This document shows, piece after piece, positions 24,368-34,410 of a stretch of 64,000 nucleotides of DNA. A model generated the notes under the pieces. The model had not been told where the DNA came from, ran no database searches, and saw nothing but the letters and a program-made list of their open reading frames with translations. A program made the translations under genes and the position numbers. Source of the stretch: an uncultured Lachnospiraceae bacterium (GTDB lineage Bacteria; Bacillota; Clostridia; Lachnospirales; Lachnospiraceae); the NCBI GenBank assembly GCA_910587295.1, contig CAJULP010000088.1, positions 1-64,000 of the forward strand, written 5' to 3'. Position 1 is the stretch's first letter, and each line of letters begins with the position of its first letter.

Positions 24368-25009
24368 TTAAGGCCTTTTAATAATATATTTATATATAGG
24401 GTTCCCAAAAGCTGAAAATTTTTCCTCATACTCCGTCATAATATTTCCCACTGACATTTTTTCATCATTATGCAGATCATAAGTTACCTTTACCATCTTC
24501 CAGCCTGCCCGGTCTGCCTCCTCAATGCCAAACCGGAATAAGCTTTCATTATCCGTCTTAAATTCCAAAATGCCCTCATCTCTTAAAAAGCACTGAAACC
24601 GGCTTAAAAACGCGGCAGACGGCAGCCTTCTCTTTGCATGTCTGTCTTTGGGCCAGGGGTCTGAAAAATTCAGGTAAATTCTGTCAACCTCCCCATTCCC
24701 GAATACTTCGGCAATTTCTTCCGCATCCATGCGGATAAATAAAAGGTTAGGCAAAGGCTCCTGCTCCATCTTTTGTAATGCCCGCAAAAGTACACTGGAA
24801 TACTTTTCGATCCCGATGTAATTAATTTCCGGATTTAATTTTGCCAGTTGAAAAATAAACTTTCCCTTCCCCATACCAATTTCGATCCGGACAGGGTGAC
24901 TGTTTTCGAATACCTTCTGCCAGTTCCCTTTATACTGCTTTGGGTCATGGACTACCATAGGGCTTTGCGCAATCACATCTTTCGATCCTGTAATGTTTCT
25001 AAGTCTCAT
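24368..25009 (-). CDS. trmB: tRNA (guanine-N7-)-methyltransferase
   Basis: 213 residues from MRLRNITG, which has GGAGG at good spacing. Contains VRIEIGMGKGKFIFQLA (AdoMet site), YIGIEKYSSVLLRAL and FSDPWPKDRHAKRRL, the TrmB signature for m7G46 formation. Ends with a family-typical tail. Confidence 0.93.
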   Translation of the reverse strand: MRLRNITGSKDVIAQSPMVVHDPKQYKGNWQKVFENSHPVRIEIGMGKGKFIFQLAKLNPEINYIGIEKYSSVLLRALQKMEQEPLPNLLFIRMDAEEIAEVFGNGEVDRIYLNFSDPWPKDRHAKRRLPSAAFLSRFQCFLRDEGILEFKTDNESLFRFGIEEADRAGWKMVKVTYDLHNDEKMSVGNIMTEYEEKFSAFGNPIYKYIIKRP

Positions 25010-25153
25010 AGTAATCCTCCATGTTTTCAAAAGCCTCTTTGTTCCTTTGCGGCTATTAGTTTACACCTTCTCACATTTATTTTCAAGAATTTCTGTTTAG
25101 CTTTCTTTCAAAATGGTGTATGATATATAAAAATGTCTTTATCGGGAGTTGTT

Positions 25154-26605
25154 ATGAGTTTATATAAATTTTTTGCCCTTATCCTTATACCAGTGCTTGC
25201 ACTGTCAAATCCTGCTATAGCCCATGCTGCGCCGGCTGCCTCTGAGGACGCCCTTTCGGAAGCGGAAGAACGTAAACTTCTGCCTATTGAAAGCAATCAG
25301 ATTGAAAATTGGCCTGCAGGCCCGGCAATCGGCGCACAGTCCGCCATTTTAATGGAAGCAAATACCGGGGTCATCCTCTATGCCAAAAACATTGACGAAA
25401 AGCTCTTCCCTGCAAGTACCACCAAACTGATGACCTGCCTGATCGCTGCCGAAAAATGTCAGCTGAATGAAACAATCACTTTTTCCCATGACGCTATTTT
25501 CAGTTTAGAACCTGGAAGCTCCAATATCGGGATTGACGAAGGGCAGTCTATGCCTTTCGAGGAATGCTTATATGGAATCCTTGTAGCCTCCGCAAATGAA
25601 GTTGCCAATGCCGTAGCGGAACATGTTGCAGGAAGCCGGCAGGCCTTTGCTGATCTGATGAATGATAAAGCAAAGGAACTTGGCTGTAAAAATACACATT
25701 TTGTCAATGCCCACGGCTTACATGACGAACAGCATTATACTTCCGCCTACGATCTGGCATTGATTGGAAAAGCTTTTTTTCAAAATGAACTCCTGTCCAA
25801 AATCGGTAACACCGCATCCCATCATTTTGAGGCCACAAGCACCCAGCCTGATGATTTTTATGAGAGAAACAAGCACCAGCTTATCAGCGGCACAATCCCC
25901 TATGAAGGGATCAAAGGCGGCAAGACCGGGTACACGGACGATGCAAGGCAGACCCTTGTCACCTGTGCGGAACAAAACGGCATGAAACTGATCTGCGTGG
26001 TCTTAAAAGAAGAATCACCGGAGCAATTTTATGACACCATCAAACTTTTTGATTACGGGTTTACCAATTTTTCAGTGGTGGGCGTTGCTGAAAACGAAAC
26101 AAAATACTCCATACAAAATTCCAACTTTTTTAACACGTCAAGTGATGTGTTCGGCAACTCAAACCCTGTTTTATTTCTTAATAAAGACAGCTATCTGATC
26201 ATGCCCAAAAATATCACCTTTGAAGAAATGGACTCCCGGATATCCTATGATACCGCCGGTGAAAACGAAGTGGCTACCATCCAGTATTTTTACCATGGCG
26301 CATACTTGGGAACCGCTACTTTAGACCGCGCCGAATCAACACCGGTCTATTACGAATTTGAAGAAAATACCGATATGGATGGGGAAGTGCCGGAACAAAA
26401 GATTATTGTCGTCAATATAAAATTAATCCTGATCGGCATTGCCATTGCTGCTGCCCTTCTTATCGCTATCATTATGATCCGGTCGATTATCCGCAGTTAT
26501 AATATCATTGAAAGCAAAAGCGCTGCCCGCAGATGGACACGGAAAAGAAAACGGAAGGACGGACCTCATTTCCCATCCTCCCGTTTTCGGGGCTATGATC
26601 TTTAA
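25154..26605 (+). CDS. D-alanyl-D-alanine carboxypeptidase, DacF/PBP5-like
   Basis: About 483 residues. An N-terminal signal peptide ends near AHAAPA. The SxxK motif is in PASTTKLMTCL, SxN in ASANEVAN and KTG in GGKTGYTDDAR, so the serine peptidase is complete. After a PBP5-type beta domain there is a membrane segment (VVNIKLILIGIAIAAALLIA) and a basic tail, unlike the amphipathic helix of classic PBP5. GGGAG precedes ATG 25154. It trims peptidoglycan pentapeptides outside the membrane. Ends overlap the convergent exonuclease gene by four bases. Confidence 0.9.
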   Translation: MSLYKFFALILIPVLALSNPAIAHAAPAASEDALSEAEERKLLPIESNQIENWPAGPAIGAQSAILMEANTGVILYAKNIDEKLFPASTTKLMTCLIAAEKCQLNETITFSHDAIFSLEPGSSNIGIDEGQSMPFEECLYGILVASANEVANAVAEHVAGSRQAFADLMNDKAKELGCKNTHFVNAHGLHDEQHYTSAYDLALIGKAFFQNELLSKIGNTASHHFEATSTQPDDFYERNKHQLISGTIPYEGIKGGKTGYTDDARQTLVTCAEQNGMKLICVVLKEESPEQFYDTIKLFDYGFTNFSVVGVAENETKYSIQNSNFFNTSSDVFGNSNPVLFLNKDSYLIMPKNITFEEMDSRISYDTAGENEVATIQYFYHGAYLGTATLDRAESTPVYYEFEENTDMDGEVPEQKIIVVNIKLILIGIAIAAALLIAIIMIRSIIRSYNIIESKSAARRWTRKRKRKDGPHFPSSRFRGYDL

Positions 26606-27555
26606 TCCTGATGCCGGATTTTTTTAATCTTGTGATGCTCCTTTGCTGCTTCCCTTTTTTGGATGACCTTCTGGCAGTCATCCTCCGAAATAAATTTAGA
26701 CGTTTTCACCACATAAACAAGATTGTTTTCTGATTTCCGTATCCGTATCTTTGACTTCATATGGCCATGGACCGGGCAATGGGAAATACTATAATAATGT
26801 TTTCCATTGGGAGAAAACCACCGTATTTTCCTCCGGATATTTTTGTGGCAGATGTAACATTTTGTGCTGATCACTTCCCGGTCTTCCAATGCGCTTTGTT
26901 TATCAGGAAATTCCCTGGAAATATATTTCATGTAATCATGAAACATGACATGGATCTCCTCCTGCCTATTTGCCGGAAGAATATATGTGTCTATCGAATA
27001 ATTTTCCAGCACCGCACCTTTCAGATGAGCTAATATCTTAGCGGTGTAATAAGCATCGCTAAAGGCCCTGTGAAAAGGGATATCCTTTTTGATATTTAAA
27101 TAATTTACCGCATACTCCAGGCTTCTCCTGACCTTACTGTCCTCATAAGCAATACTGAATAATTTCTGCACATCCAAAAACCGGATTGGTTTATCACTTA
27201 AAGGCGGCATATGATAATAATGCATATTCCTTTGTAATTCTAATAAGTCCATTGTACCCCAAGTGCAAAAAATGTAATCCGTTCCGCACCAGGCTAAAAA
27301 CGATTCCATAACCTCCCGAAAGGAACGACTTTTTTGCAGATCCTTCATATGCAGATGGATCAGGTCACCGGTAATCTTATGCATATGCCGGTACACGGCA
27401 GGCTTCACCAGCTCATTAAATTCGCCGATCATCACCCTCCTGCTATTTAATTTCACCGCTCCGATATCAATAATTTCAAAAGGAATCTCTTTTACCTTCG
27501 GTTCTTCTCCGTCATCGCTTTGATTCCACTCTAAATCCACTATGATATAATTCAT
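26602..27555 (-). CDS. DEDDh 3'-5' exonuclease with C-terminal zinc-finger-like region
   Basis: 317 residues. Exonuclease motifs are IVDLEWNQ (DxE), CTWGTMDLLEL and HRAFSDAYYTAKIL (HxxxxD), placing it with DnaQ/RNase T-like DEDDh enzymes of the KapD/ERI-like type. Residues about 235-290 hold CYICHKNIRRK and later HCPVHG, a probable zinc site after the nuclease domain. Substrate (RNA or DNA) cannot be told. Start at MNYIIVDLEW chosen after GAGGATG. Confidence 0.82.
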   Translation of the reverse strand: MNYIIVDLEWNQSDDGEEPKVKEIPFEIIDIGAVKLNSRRVMIGEFNELVKPAVYRHMHKITGDLIHLHMKDLQKSRSFREVMESFLAWCGTDYIFCTWGTMDLLELQRNMHYYHMPPLSDKPIRFLDVQKLFSIAYEDSKVRRSLEYAVNYLNIKKDIPFHRAFSDAYYTAKILAHLKGAVLENYSIDTYILPANRQEEIHVMFHDYMKYISREFPDKQSALEDREVISTKCYICHKNIRRKIRWFSPNGKHYYSISHCPVHGHMKSKIRIRKSENNLVYVVKTSKFISEDDCQKVIQKREAAKEHHKIKKIRHQD

Positions 27556-27688
27556 TTCTAACACATCCTCATTTTATGTTGTACGTCCGAAAAGACGTGT
27601 GATATATTCTATCATATTTTCTTTTGCTTCTCCACCAACATTATGCTAATATGTTACTATTCGCAAATAAACTTTACGGAGGACAGCC

Positions 27689-29428
27689 ATGAAAAACGGA
27701 AAATGGAAAAAATTCTTTTCTTATTATAAGCCTTATAAAAAACTGTTTGCAGCAGATATGTTTTTTGCCTGTCTTGCAGCAGCGATCACGCTGGTGATCC
27801 CCCTGATCATCCGCTTTATCACAAACGATGTGATCCACCGGGAGTCCGGCGAATCGATCCGGCTGATTTTTATGCTGATCGGAGTCATGTTGGTTTTGAT
27901 TGTCATTGAATTTTACAGTAATTTTTTCATTACCAATTATGGCCATATGATGGGTGCTAAAATGGAATATGATATGCGGAACGAAATTTTCGCCCATTAT
28001 CAAAAACTTTCTTTCAGCTTTTTTGACAATCAAAAGGTGGGGCAGCTTATGAGCCGCGTTACCAACGATCTGTTTGAGATCAGCGAACTGTTCCATCACG
28101 GCCCGGAGGACATTGTAATCTCTATCATTAAGCTGATCGGTTCTTTTACTATCCTTTTGACCGTTAACTGGAAGCTGGCTCTTTGCGCCTTTGCCATCGT
28201 TCCTATCATGTTGGTCTATGCTTATTACTTTAATGTCCAGATGAAGCGGATCTTTGTTAAAAACAGGGCAAGGATCGCGGACATCAATGCCCAGATCGAG
28301 GATAACCTGTCAGGTATCCGCGTAGTAAAGTCCTTTGCCAATGAAGAGATTGAAATGGACAAATTTAAGATCGGGAACAACAACTTTTTGGAAAGCAAAA
28401 AGGAAAATTATAAGTTTATGGCCTTATACCATTCCGGCCTTACCGCCTTTACCACGCTGATCACAGTGATTGTTATTGCAGCCGGCGCTATTTTTATCAC
28501 CAAAAACTTAATCTCCATTACCGATTTGATCACCTTCCTTTTGTACATTAACAACTTTACGGAACCGATCAAGAAACTGATCAACTTTACGGAACAGTTC
28601 CAAAACGGTGCGTCTGGCTATACCAGATTCTTAGAAATGTTAAGCATACGCCCGGATATTCAGGATAGCCCGGATGCCGTTACATTAAAATCCGCTAAAG
28701 GCGATATCCGCTTTGAGGACGTTTCCTTCCACTATGAAGATCATACGGAAATGGTACTTTCCGGCTTAAATCTTCATGTACATCCGGGAGAGTACATTGC
28801 CCTTGTGGGAACCTCCGGCGTAGGAAAATCAACCCTTTGCAGCCTGATTCCCCGTTTTTATGAAGTATCCGGCGGCAACATCACCATTGACGGAACCGAT
28901 ATCCGCAATTTTACGTTAAAAAGCCTTAGAAACTGCATCGGCATCGTACAGCAGGATGTATATCTGTTTACCGGCAGTGTGATGGATAATATCCGTTATG
29001 GACGTCCGGATGCCACGGAAGCGGAAATTGTAGCCGCTGCCCAAAACGCCAACGCCCATGAATTTATCATGAACCTGCCTGACGGCTACGACACCTATAT
29101 CGGACAGCGGGGTGTCAAATTATCCGGCGGACAAAAGCAGCGGCTTTCCATAGCAAGGGTTTTTTTGAAAAACCCGCCTATCCTGATCTTTGATGAAGCC
29201 ACCTCGGCTTTGGATAATGAAAGCGAAAAGGTCGTACAAGATTCTTTGGAGAAACTCTCCAAAAACCGTACCACCTTTGTCATTGCCCACCGGCTTTCCA
29301 CCATCCGCAATGCGGAAAAAATACTGGTACTTACGGAACACGGCATTGCGGAAAGCGGAACCCATGACCAGCTTCTTTCCCAAAACGGGATTTATGCGGA
29401 ATTATATAATATGCAGTTTTCAAAATGA
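27689..29428 (+). CDS. ABC exporter, fused permease and ATPase
   Basis: 579 residues. Residues about 15-310 form a six-helix exporter domain. The ATPase has Walker A GTSGVGKST, Q-loop VQQDVYLF, signature LSGGQKQRLSIARV, Walker B ILIFDEATSALD and H-loop VIAHRLST. A full half-transporter, expected to work as a homodimer (MsbA/LmrA type). Single-gene unit with GGAGGA site and its own terminator; substrate unknown. Confidence 0.92.
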   Translation: MKNGKWKKFFSYYKPYKKLFAADMFFACLAAAITLVIPLIIRFITNDVIHRESGESIRLIFMLIGVMLVLIVIEFYSNFFITNYGHMMGAKMEYDMRNEIFAHYQKLSFSFFDNQKVGQLMSRVTNDLFEISELFHHGPEDIVISIIKLIGSFTILLTVNWKLALCAFAIVPIMLVYAYYFNVQMKRIFVKNRARIADINAQIEDNLSGIRVVKSFANEEIEMDKFKIGNNNFLESKKENYKFMALYHSGLTAFTTLITVIVIAAGAIFITKNLISITDLITFLLYINNFTEPIKKLINFTEQFQNGASGYTRFLEMLSIRPDIQDSPDAVTLKSAKGDIRFEDVSFHYEDHTEMVLSGLNLHVHPGEYIALVGTSGVGKSTLCSLIPRFYEVSGGNITIDGTDIRNFTLKSLRNCIGIVQQDVYLFTGSVMDNIRYGRPDATEAEIVAAAQNANAHEFIMNLPDGYDTYIGQRGVKLSGGQKQRLSIARVFLKNPPILIFDEATSALDNESEKVVQDSLEKLSKNRTTFVIAHRLSTIRNAEKILVLTEHGIAESGTHDQLLSQNGIYAELYNMQFSK

Positions 29429-29437
29429 TATGCCTAA

Positions 29438-29476
29438 AAATAAGCCCCAAAAGCAAAGCTTATGGGGCTTATTTTA
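29438..29476. terminator. Bidirectional terminator
   Basis: AAATAAGCCCC and GGGGCTTATTT form an 11-base-pair stem with A and T runs on both sides. It serves both the ABC exporter and the converging LacI cluster. Confidence 0.85.
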
Positions 29477-29498
29477 TTTCCCCGGAGTAGAAGATACT

Positions 29499-30407
29499 TT
29501 ATATAAGACACGTCTTCAGCACTTCCTCCAATGCCTCCTTCTCTCCTTTTGCCGCCCTGATTTCCAGGCTCCAGTCAAGATCCCGGTATTCCACACACCT
29601 GTCATCTTCCATGATAAACCTCTGCAGTGCTTCCAACATATCCATGGTCCATACGGAACTGTCAACCTGAGCGGTAGAATATGTACCATTTTCCAACATT
29701 GCAAACCCAAAGATGTCCTTGGCATGTGTTTTTTCGGCACTGTTAATGGCCTCTGCCACTAAATGGCTTGGTATAAACAAGACACCGCTTTCCGTTCCCA
29801 TAACGATATCTCCCGGCAGACAAACGCCCTGTCCGATCCGGCAAGGCGCATTATAGCCTGTTATGACACATTCCCGGATAGGCGTGGGGTCAATCCCTCT
29901 GTAATATACCTGCGTGCCGATTTTTTTCATCTGCTCCACATCCCGGATTCCTCCCCAGATCACTGCTCCACCCTGCTTTGTCTGGGCCGAAATGGCTGTC
30001 GTCAGATTTCCTCCAATAAAAGTACCGTTAAAGATCTTATCGTACATATCAGCCACCAGCACGTCATTTTCCACCAGATTATCCACTACCCATTGGTTAC
30101 ACATTCCCTGCCAGTTTCTTTTGTTCCCTGTTTCTTTCACCACTGCAGATAAATCCGGCCTTGTAGGTACAAAAGTACATGTCACCGCGCGGCCGATCAG
30201 CTTTTTATCCTGATGCAGTATTTTCATATTCCCCTCAAACTGGAAATGATATCCTTTTACATATAACGGCAGCCATATTTCTTCCAACGTCATGGTCCGG
30301 AGTTTTTCCAGATAAGCATCCGCCACTTTCGGCCTTCCGTCCGCAAACCGCTCTCCCTTCCATTCCATGGTCAATTCTATGATCTGTTCCCTGTCATTTA
30401 ATATCAC
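29499..30407 (-). CDS. RraA-like protein (possible HMG/oxaloacetate-type aldolase)
   Basis: 302 residues, longer than E. coli RraA (about 160). GTG start after AAGGAGAAG. The core includes VVDNLVENDVLVADMYDK, GGNLTTAIS and GGAVIWGGIRDVEQM; the GG-RD pair corresponds to the metal/substrate site of class II pyruvate aldolases in this fold. N- and C-terminal extensions of about 70 and 60 residues are helical. As last gene of the catabolic cluster it may cleave the final keto acid, but many members are non-enzymatic. Confidence 0.75.
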   Translation of the reverse strand: MILNDREQIIELTMEWKGERFADGRPKVADAYLEKLRTMTLEEIWLPLYVKGYHFQFEGNMKILHQDKKLIGRAVTCTFVPTRPDLSAVVKETGNKRNWQGMCNQWVVDNLVENDVLVADMYDKIFNGTFIGGNLTTAISAQTKQGGAVIWGGIRDVEQMKKIGTQVYYRGIDPTPIRECVITGYNAPCRIGQGVCLPGDIVMGTESGVLFIPSHLVAEAINSAEKTHAKDIFGFAMLENGTYSTAQVDSSVWTMDMLEALQRFIMEDDRCVEYRDLDWSLEIRAAKGEKEALEEVLKTCLI

Positions 30408-30442
30408 TGCTGCTTCTCCTTGCTCTTTATTTTATCATCCTG

Positions 30443-31672
30443 TTACAGTACTCCCGGCGGTGTCCAATATGCCTTTGGCGCCGTCTCCCATTCAGGCATA
30501 CTAAGCGCATTCGGGTCATACACAATCTCTCCGTTCCGAATTGTCATAACACATTCAAAACGCCTATTTCCGTTCATTCTGGTGTGGCCACTGTCCCCAT
30601 ACCCGAATTTTCCTTCCTCTATACGAAGGACTGCCACATCTGCACACCCTCCAATCCGTAAGTCTCCCAGTTCTTTATGCCCGATCACTTCCGCAGGCCG
30701 TTTCGTCGTCCGATAGACCACCTCCTTAACGGGCATCCCCATGCTCAGATATTTGGACATCACATGTAAAAGATTGATTACCGGACCTGCTACATTATCC
30801 ATATACAGATCCGTAGAAATAACGTCAGGATAAAACCCCTGTTGATAGGCAGGAATTGCATTTCGAAACCAAAAACTGCCTGCCCCATGCCCAAGATCAA
30901 ACAAGACCCCTTTCTTTCTTGCATCAATTAAACTGGCATTTACTTTACCCTCGCTATCCAGAATTGGAAACTGCTGGGCAAAGACATGCGTATGGATATC
31001 TCCCGGCCTTAGCTTTTTCAAGATCAGGTCTTCATAAGTTCTTTTGGGAAGGTTTGGCTGAAAATCCGCCATGACCGGTTTCCCACATAAATTCCCTGCC
31101 TCCAGGGCCTTATCCACAGATTCCCACGGCGGATGTCCTTCATCGAAAGGAATCCCTACCCAATAATGCGCCGTTTTGATCCCTGCCACAACGCTGTCAA
31201 AGGTTTTTGCCATTGCCGCCGCAATTTCAGGATGAAATTCATGGATATCCTGTTCTGTTCCTAAATTGACCATTCCCCCTGAAGCAATGTTGACAAAAGC
31301 CAAAATCCGCAGTCTGCTTTTATCAATTACCTGCTCCTTAAACCGGATAAAATCCCGGCTCCCGCAGGTTCCTGCATCTACCGCCGTAGTAACGCCGCTC
31401 TGAAACATATGGGCTTCCGGATGGATTGTGGGAAGCCCGTCCTGTTCTAAGGGAAATGAGGGGTAGATATGACAATGCATATCTATAAGCCCCGGTGTCA
31501 CATAGCATCCATCCACCGAAATCACTTTAGATTCCTTATTTGCGGGTAAATCCTTTCCTATTTCGACAATTTTTCCGTTTAAAATCCGGATATTGGATTT
31601 TTCATGGATATTTTGAGACGGATCCAATATGATTCCGCCTTTTAATATGATCTCTTTCTTATGCTCTTCCAT
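30443..31672 (-). CDS. Amidohydrolase/deacetylase, EF0837 type
   Basis: About 409 residues. Metal ligands visible are HxH in IDMHCHIYPSFP, the probable carboxylated lysine in AGIKTAHYW, histidines in DIHTHVFAQQF and DLGHGAGSFWF and Asp in ISTDLYMDN, so the dinuclear site looks complete. The family is often encoded next to DgaE-like PLP enzymes. It could deacetylate an N-acetyl amino sugar acid or open a cyclic amide. Start at ATG 31672 has AGGAAAGG upstream. Confidence 0.82.
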   Translation of the reverse strand: MEEHKKEIILKGGIILDPSQNIHEKSNIRILNGKIVEIGKDLPANKESKVISVDGCYVTPGLIDMHCHIYPSFPLEQDGLPTIHPEAHMFQSGVTTAVDAGTCGSRDFIRFKEQVIDKSRLRILAFVNIASGGMVNLGTEQDIHEFHPEIAAAMAKTFDSVVAGIKTAHYWVGIPFDEGHPPWESVDKALEAGNLCGKPVMADFQPNLPKRTYEDLILKKLRPGDIHTHVFAQQFPILDSEGKVNASLIDARKKGVLFDLGHGAGSFWFRNAIPAYQQGFYPDVISTDLYMDNVAGPVINLLHVMSKYLSMGMPVKEVVYRTTKRPAEVIGHKELGDLRIGGCADVAVLRIEEGKFGYGDSGHTRMNGNRRFECVMTIRNGEIVYDPNALSMPEWETAPKAYWTPPGVL

Positions 31673-31701
31673 CCCATCCACCTTTCCTATTCTGTTCCTG
31701 C

Positions 31702-32172
31702 TTATGGGCGCAGGGCTGCGATCACCTCAATCTCCACCGGAATATTGCCATTAGGAAGGTTCCTGGTCCCCATAACCGTCCTGGCATGATACCCCCTTTC
31801 CTCAAGCACATCCGCAATGGTATCTGAAAATCCGTCAAACACCTTATCCACTTCCGTAAATCCTTCTCCACAGTTAACAAGGCCAAAGGCTTTTACAATC
31901 CTCTCTACCCGGTCCAAAGAACCAAGAGTGTCTTTAAGCGCCCCTAATATGATGATGGCACATTCTCTGGCAGCCGCATAACCTTCTTCCAAAGTAAGGT
32001 CTTCTCCTACCCGGCCTTGAAACAAAGCTTTCCCGGTAATCTGATCCTCAGGCCCATGGCCGGATATATAGATCATGTCGTCTACCTGCCTTAAAAGAAC
32101 AATCCCTCTTTTTTTCCTGTAAACAGGTTCTATCTCCTGTCCGTCTTCCATAATCTTATTAATATGATCCAC
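31702..32172 (-). CDS. RidA-family protein 1
   Basis: About 156 residues, GTG start at 32172 after AAGGGGG. The RidA fold is seen in DDMIYISGHGPEDQ, and the active Arg/Glu are kept in ARTVMGTRNLP and PVEIEVIAALRP. RidA proteins hydrolyse reactive enamine/imine intermediates released by PLP lyases to keto acids plus ammonia. Follows its paralogue by 18 bases; both lie downstream of a PLP enzyme that would make such intermediates. Confidence 0.85.
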   Translation of the reverse strand: MDHINKIMEDGQEIEPVYRKKRGIVLLRQVDDMIYISGHGPEDQITGKALFQGRVGEDLTLEEGYAAARECAIIILGALKDTLGSLDRVERIVKAFGLVNCGEGFTEVDKVFDGFSDTIADVLEERGYHARTVMGTRNLPNGNIPVEIEVIAALRP

Positions 32173-32190
32173 TGCTTGCACCCCCTTGTC

Positions 32191-32658
32191 TTATTTCCTG
32201 ATGCGGACAATTGCTTCCACAACTACCGGTACATTTCCCGGAAGAGCATAAGCTCCCATGGCCGATCGGGCATGCTGACCCCTTTTTCCGAACACTTCTA
32301 CCATTAAGTCCGAAAACCCGTTCATGACTGCAGGCTGCTTGGAAAAATCCCCGGCACTGTTTACCAGTCCAAGAGCTTTCACGAAATAGTCCACCCTGTC
32401 TAACTCCCCAATATGATCTTTTATTGTTGCAAGCATATTCAGCCCACAAAGTCTTGCCGCTTTATAAGCAGTCTCTACATCCAAATCCTCCCCCACCTTA
32501 CCGGTATAAACCGGATTTCCGTTTACATCTACCGGAAGATGTGCCGAAAGGTACAACATGTCATCCTTTAACACGGCGTCAACAGCTCCTGTTCCTTTCC
32601 TGCTGCGAACCGGCAGCGTAATCCCTAACTGTTCTATTCTTTTTCCTGTTTCACTCAT
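32191..32658 (-). CDS. RidA-family protein 2
   Basis: 155 residues, with DDMLYLSAHLPVDVNGNP, ARSAMGAYALPG and VVVEAIVRI. Arg and Glu of the active site seem kept. About one third identical in appearance to the neighbouring RidA 1, so it is an old tandem duplication, not a recent one; the two may form a hetero-oligomer or act on different imines. AAAGGAA ribosome site. Confidence 0.84.
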   Translation of the reverse strand: MSETGKRIEQLGITLPVRSRKGTGAVDAVLKDDMLYLSAHLPVDVNGNPVYTGKVGEDLDVETAYKAARLCGLNMLATIKDHIGELDRVDYFVKALGLVNSAGDFSKQPAVMNGFSDLMVEVFGKRGQHARSAMGAYALPGNVPVVVEAIVRIRK

Positions 32659-32677
32659 TTTATAATTCCTTTCTTTT

Positions 32678-33520
32678 TTATCCTTTTACCGCCCCGCTGG
32701 CAAGCCCTTCCACAAACTGCTTCTGCACCAGCATAAACGCAGCCACAATCGGGATTGTGATCAACATTGCCGCCGCCATGGTATCTCCCCAATCCACTTT
32801 AAAGAAGGAAGAAAATTCATTTAACGCAATGGGAACGGTGATACTCTGAGGACTTCTTGTCAGCACATTTGCCAGGGCAAATTCATTCCATGAAGAAATA
32901 AACGCATAAATTCCTGTAGCCGCAAGGGCTGGTTTCAGCAGTGGCAGCAGAATCCTTAAAAGCACCTGCATGGTGGAACATCCGTCCACAATGGCAGCTT
33001 CCTCCACCTCTTTAGGTATCCCTTTAAAATACCCTTTTGCCATCCAGGTAACCAGAGGAAGGCTGATCACAAGGTGAGCCGCCGCAAGCCCAATCTTAGT
33101 ATCTACCATACCAACTGCATTTTCCATATAGTACATGGGTATCATCAGCACAGTGAGAGGAAGCATCTGGCTGATCAGCATAAATAGGGATAACAACCTA
33201 TTTCCCCTGAACTTGAAGCGGGCAAAGGCATAGCCTGCGCTTCCTCCCAATAAAAGTGCTACAAACGTCGTCATGATTCCAACCAAAAAACTGTTTTTAA
33301 ACGCATTTGGGATAGAGCTTCCAAACAGGACGTCTTTATAATTTTCCAAAGTAGGAGAAAGCGGAATCCACCTAGGCGGCTTGGCAAATATTTCCGACCC
33401 TTTTTTCATGGATGTTGAAAATACCCATCCAATCGGAAGCAGGGTCAGTAAAAGTGCCAGAAAAAGAACCAGATAGATGATTCCATTTAAAATTTTTCCG
33501 TTTAATTTTTTCCGGTTCAT
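32678..33520 (-). CDS. Sugar ABC permease, MalG type
   Basis: 280 residues with six membrane segments. The EAA loop is EVEEAAIVDGCSTMQVLLRILLPL. Starts ATGA-overlapping the upstream MalF-type gene. Ends with FVEGLASGAVKG, the MalG-family tail. No ATPase gene nearby, as usual for Firmicutes CUT1 systems that share MsmK. Confidence 0.92.
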   Translation of the reverse strand: MNRKKLNGKILNGIIYLVLFLALLLTLLPIGWVFSTSMKKGSEIFAKPPRWIPLSPTLENYKDVLFGSSIPNAFKNSFLVGIMTTFVALLLGGSAGYAFARFKFRGNRLLSLFMLISQMLPLTVLMIPMYYMENAVGMVDTKIGLAAAHLVISLPLVTWMAKGYFKGIPKEVEEAAIVDGCSTMQVLLRILLPLLKPALAATGIYAFISSWNEFALANVLTRSPQSITVPIALNEFSSFFKVDWGDTMAAAMLITIPIVAAFMLVQKQFVEGLASGAVKG

Positions 33521-34386
33521 GCTTCCTCCTTTACAACAAACTTCACATACAATACTGCAAAAAACATCGTGACTAAAAGCTGCATCACTGCACTTGCAGA
33601 AGCCGCATTCAAATTCAATACCTTAAACTGGTTATAAACAAGCAGAGACAACGTAGTTGTATTCTGCCCCCCTGATGTCATGATCCATATCAGGGAAAAT
33701 TCATTGATCGCCCAAACCAGCAGCATCAAAATACAGATGAAACTGATATCCTTTAATAACGGGAATGTGATATAACAGGTTTTCTTAAGCCACCCCGCAC
33801 CGTCTAAGTCTGCGCTTTCGTATAAATCTGCCGGAAGCTGCTGTAATCCTGCCGTCATCATCAGCATAACATAAGGCGAGCAGGCCCACACCTGGACAAT
33901 AATCAAAGAAACCATTGCAAACTGCGGACTTGTCAACCAGGGAATTGGTTCTTTTATCAGCCCAATACTCTCCAAAATATGATTTGCCATCCCTCCATCC
34001 GTAGTTAAAAGCCATTTCCATGCCGTAGCTTTTACAACACCAGGGATAATCCACGCTATGAAGATCATGCTGCGCCAAAACCCTTTTCCCTTGATCCCTT
34101 TCCTGTGGATCAACATGGCATAGGCACATCCAAGCAGAAAAGAAAATACCACCGTGCTTAATGTCCATTTCAGCGTATTAGATACCGTTTTCATAAATTG
34201 CGGATTTTTAAACAGCCGCAGATAATTATACAGCCCTGAAAAACTGCCTCCCGACGACTGATCCGTAAAACTCATGGAAAAGATATAAATCAGCGGATAT
34301 ACGATCAATAATGCCGTAACAATGATTCCCGGAAGGATAAATGGGATCGCTCTTTTTTCATCTCTGGTCAAAATTGGTTTCTTCAT
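33517..34386 (-). CDS. Sugar ABC permease, MalF type
   Basis: 289 residues, six membrane segments; EAA loop LPADLYESADLDGAGWLKK. Together with the MalG-type gene it forms the import channel for the binding protein encoded upstream. Confidence 0.92.
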   Translation of the reverse strand: MKKPILTRDEKRAIPFILPGIIVTALLIVYPLIYIFSMSFTDQSSGGSFSGLYNYLRLFKNPQFMKTVSNTLKWTLSTVVFSFLLGCAYAMLIHRKGIKGKGFWRSMIFIAWIIPGVVKATAWKWLLTTDGGMANHILESIGLIKEPIPWLTSPQFAMVSLIIVQVWACSPYVMLMMTAGLQQLPADLYESADLDGAGWLKKTCYITFPLLKDISFICILMLLVWAINEFSLIWIMTSGGQNTTTLSLLVYNQFKVLNLNAASASAVMQLLVTMFFAVLYVKFVVKEEA

Positions 34387-34410
34387 ACTTTTTCTCCAGT
34401 GGTGTAAGTT

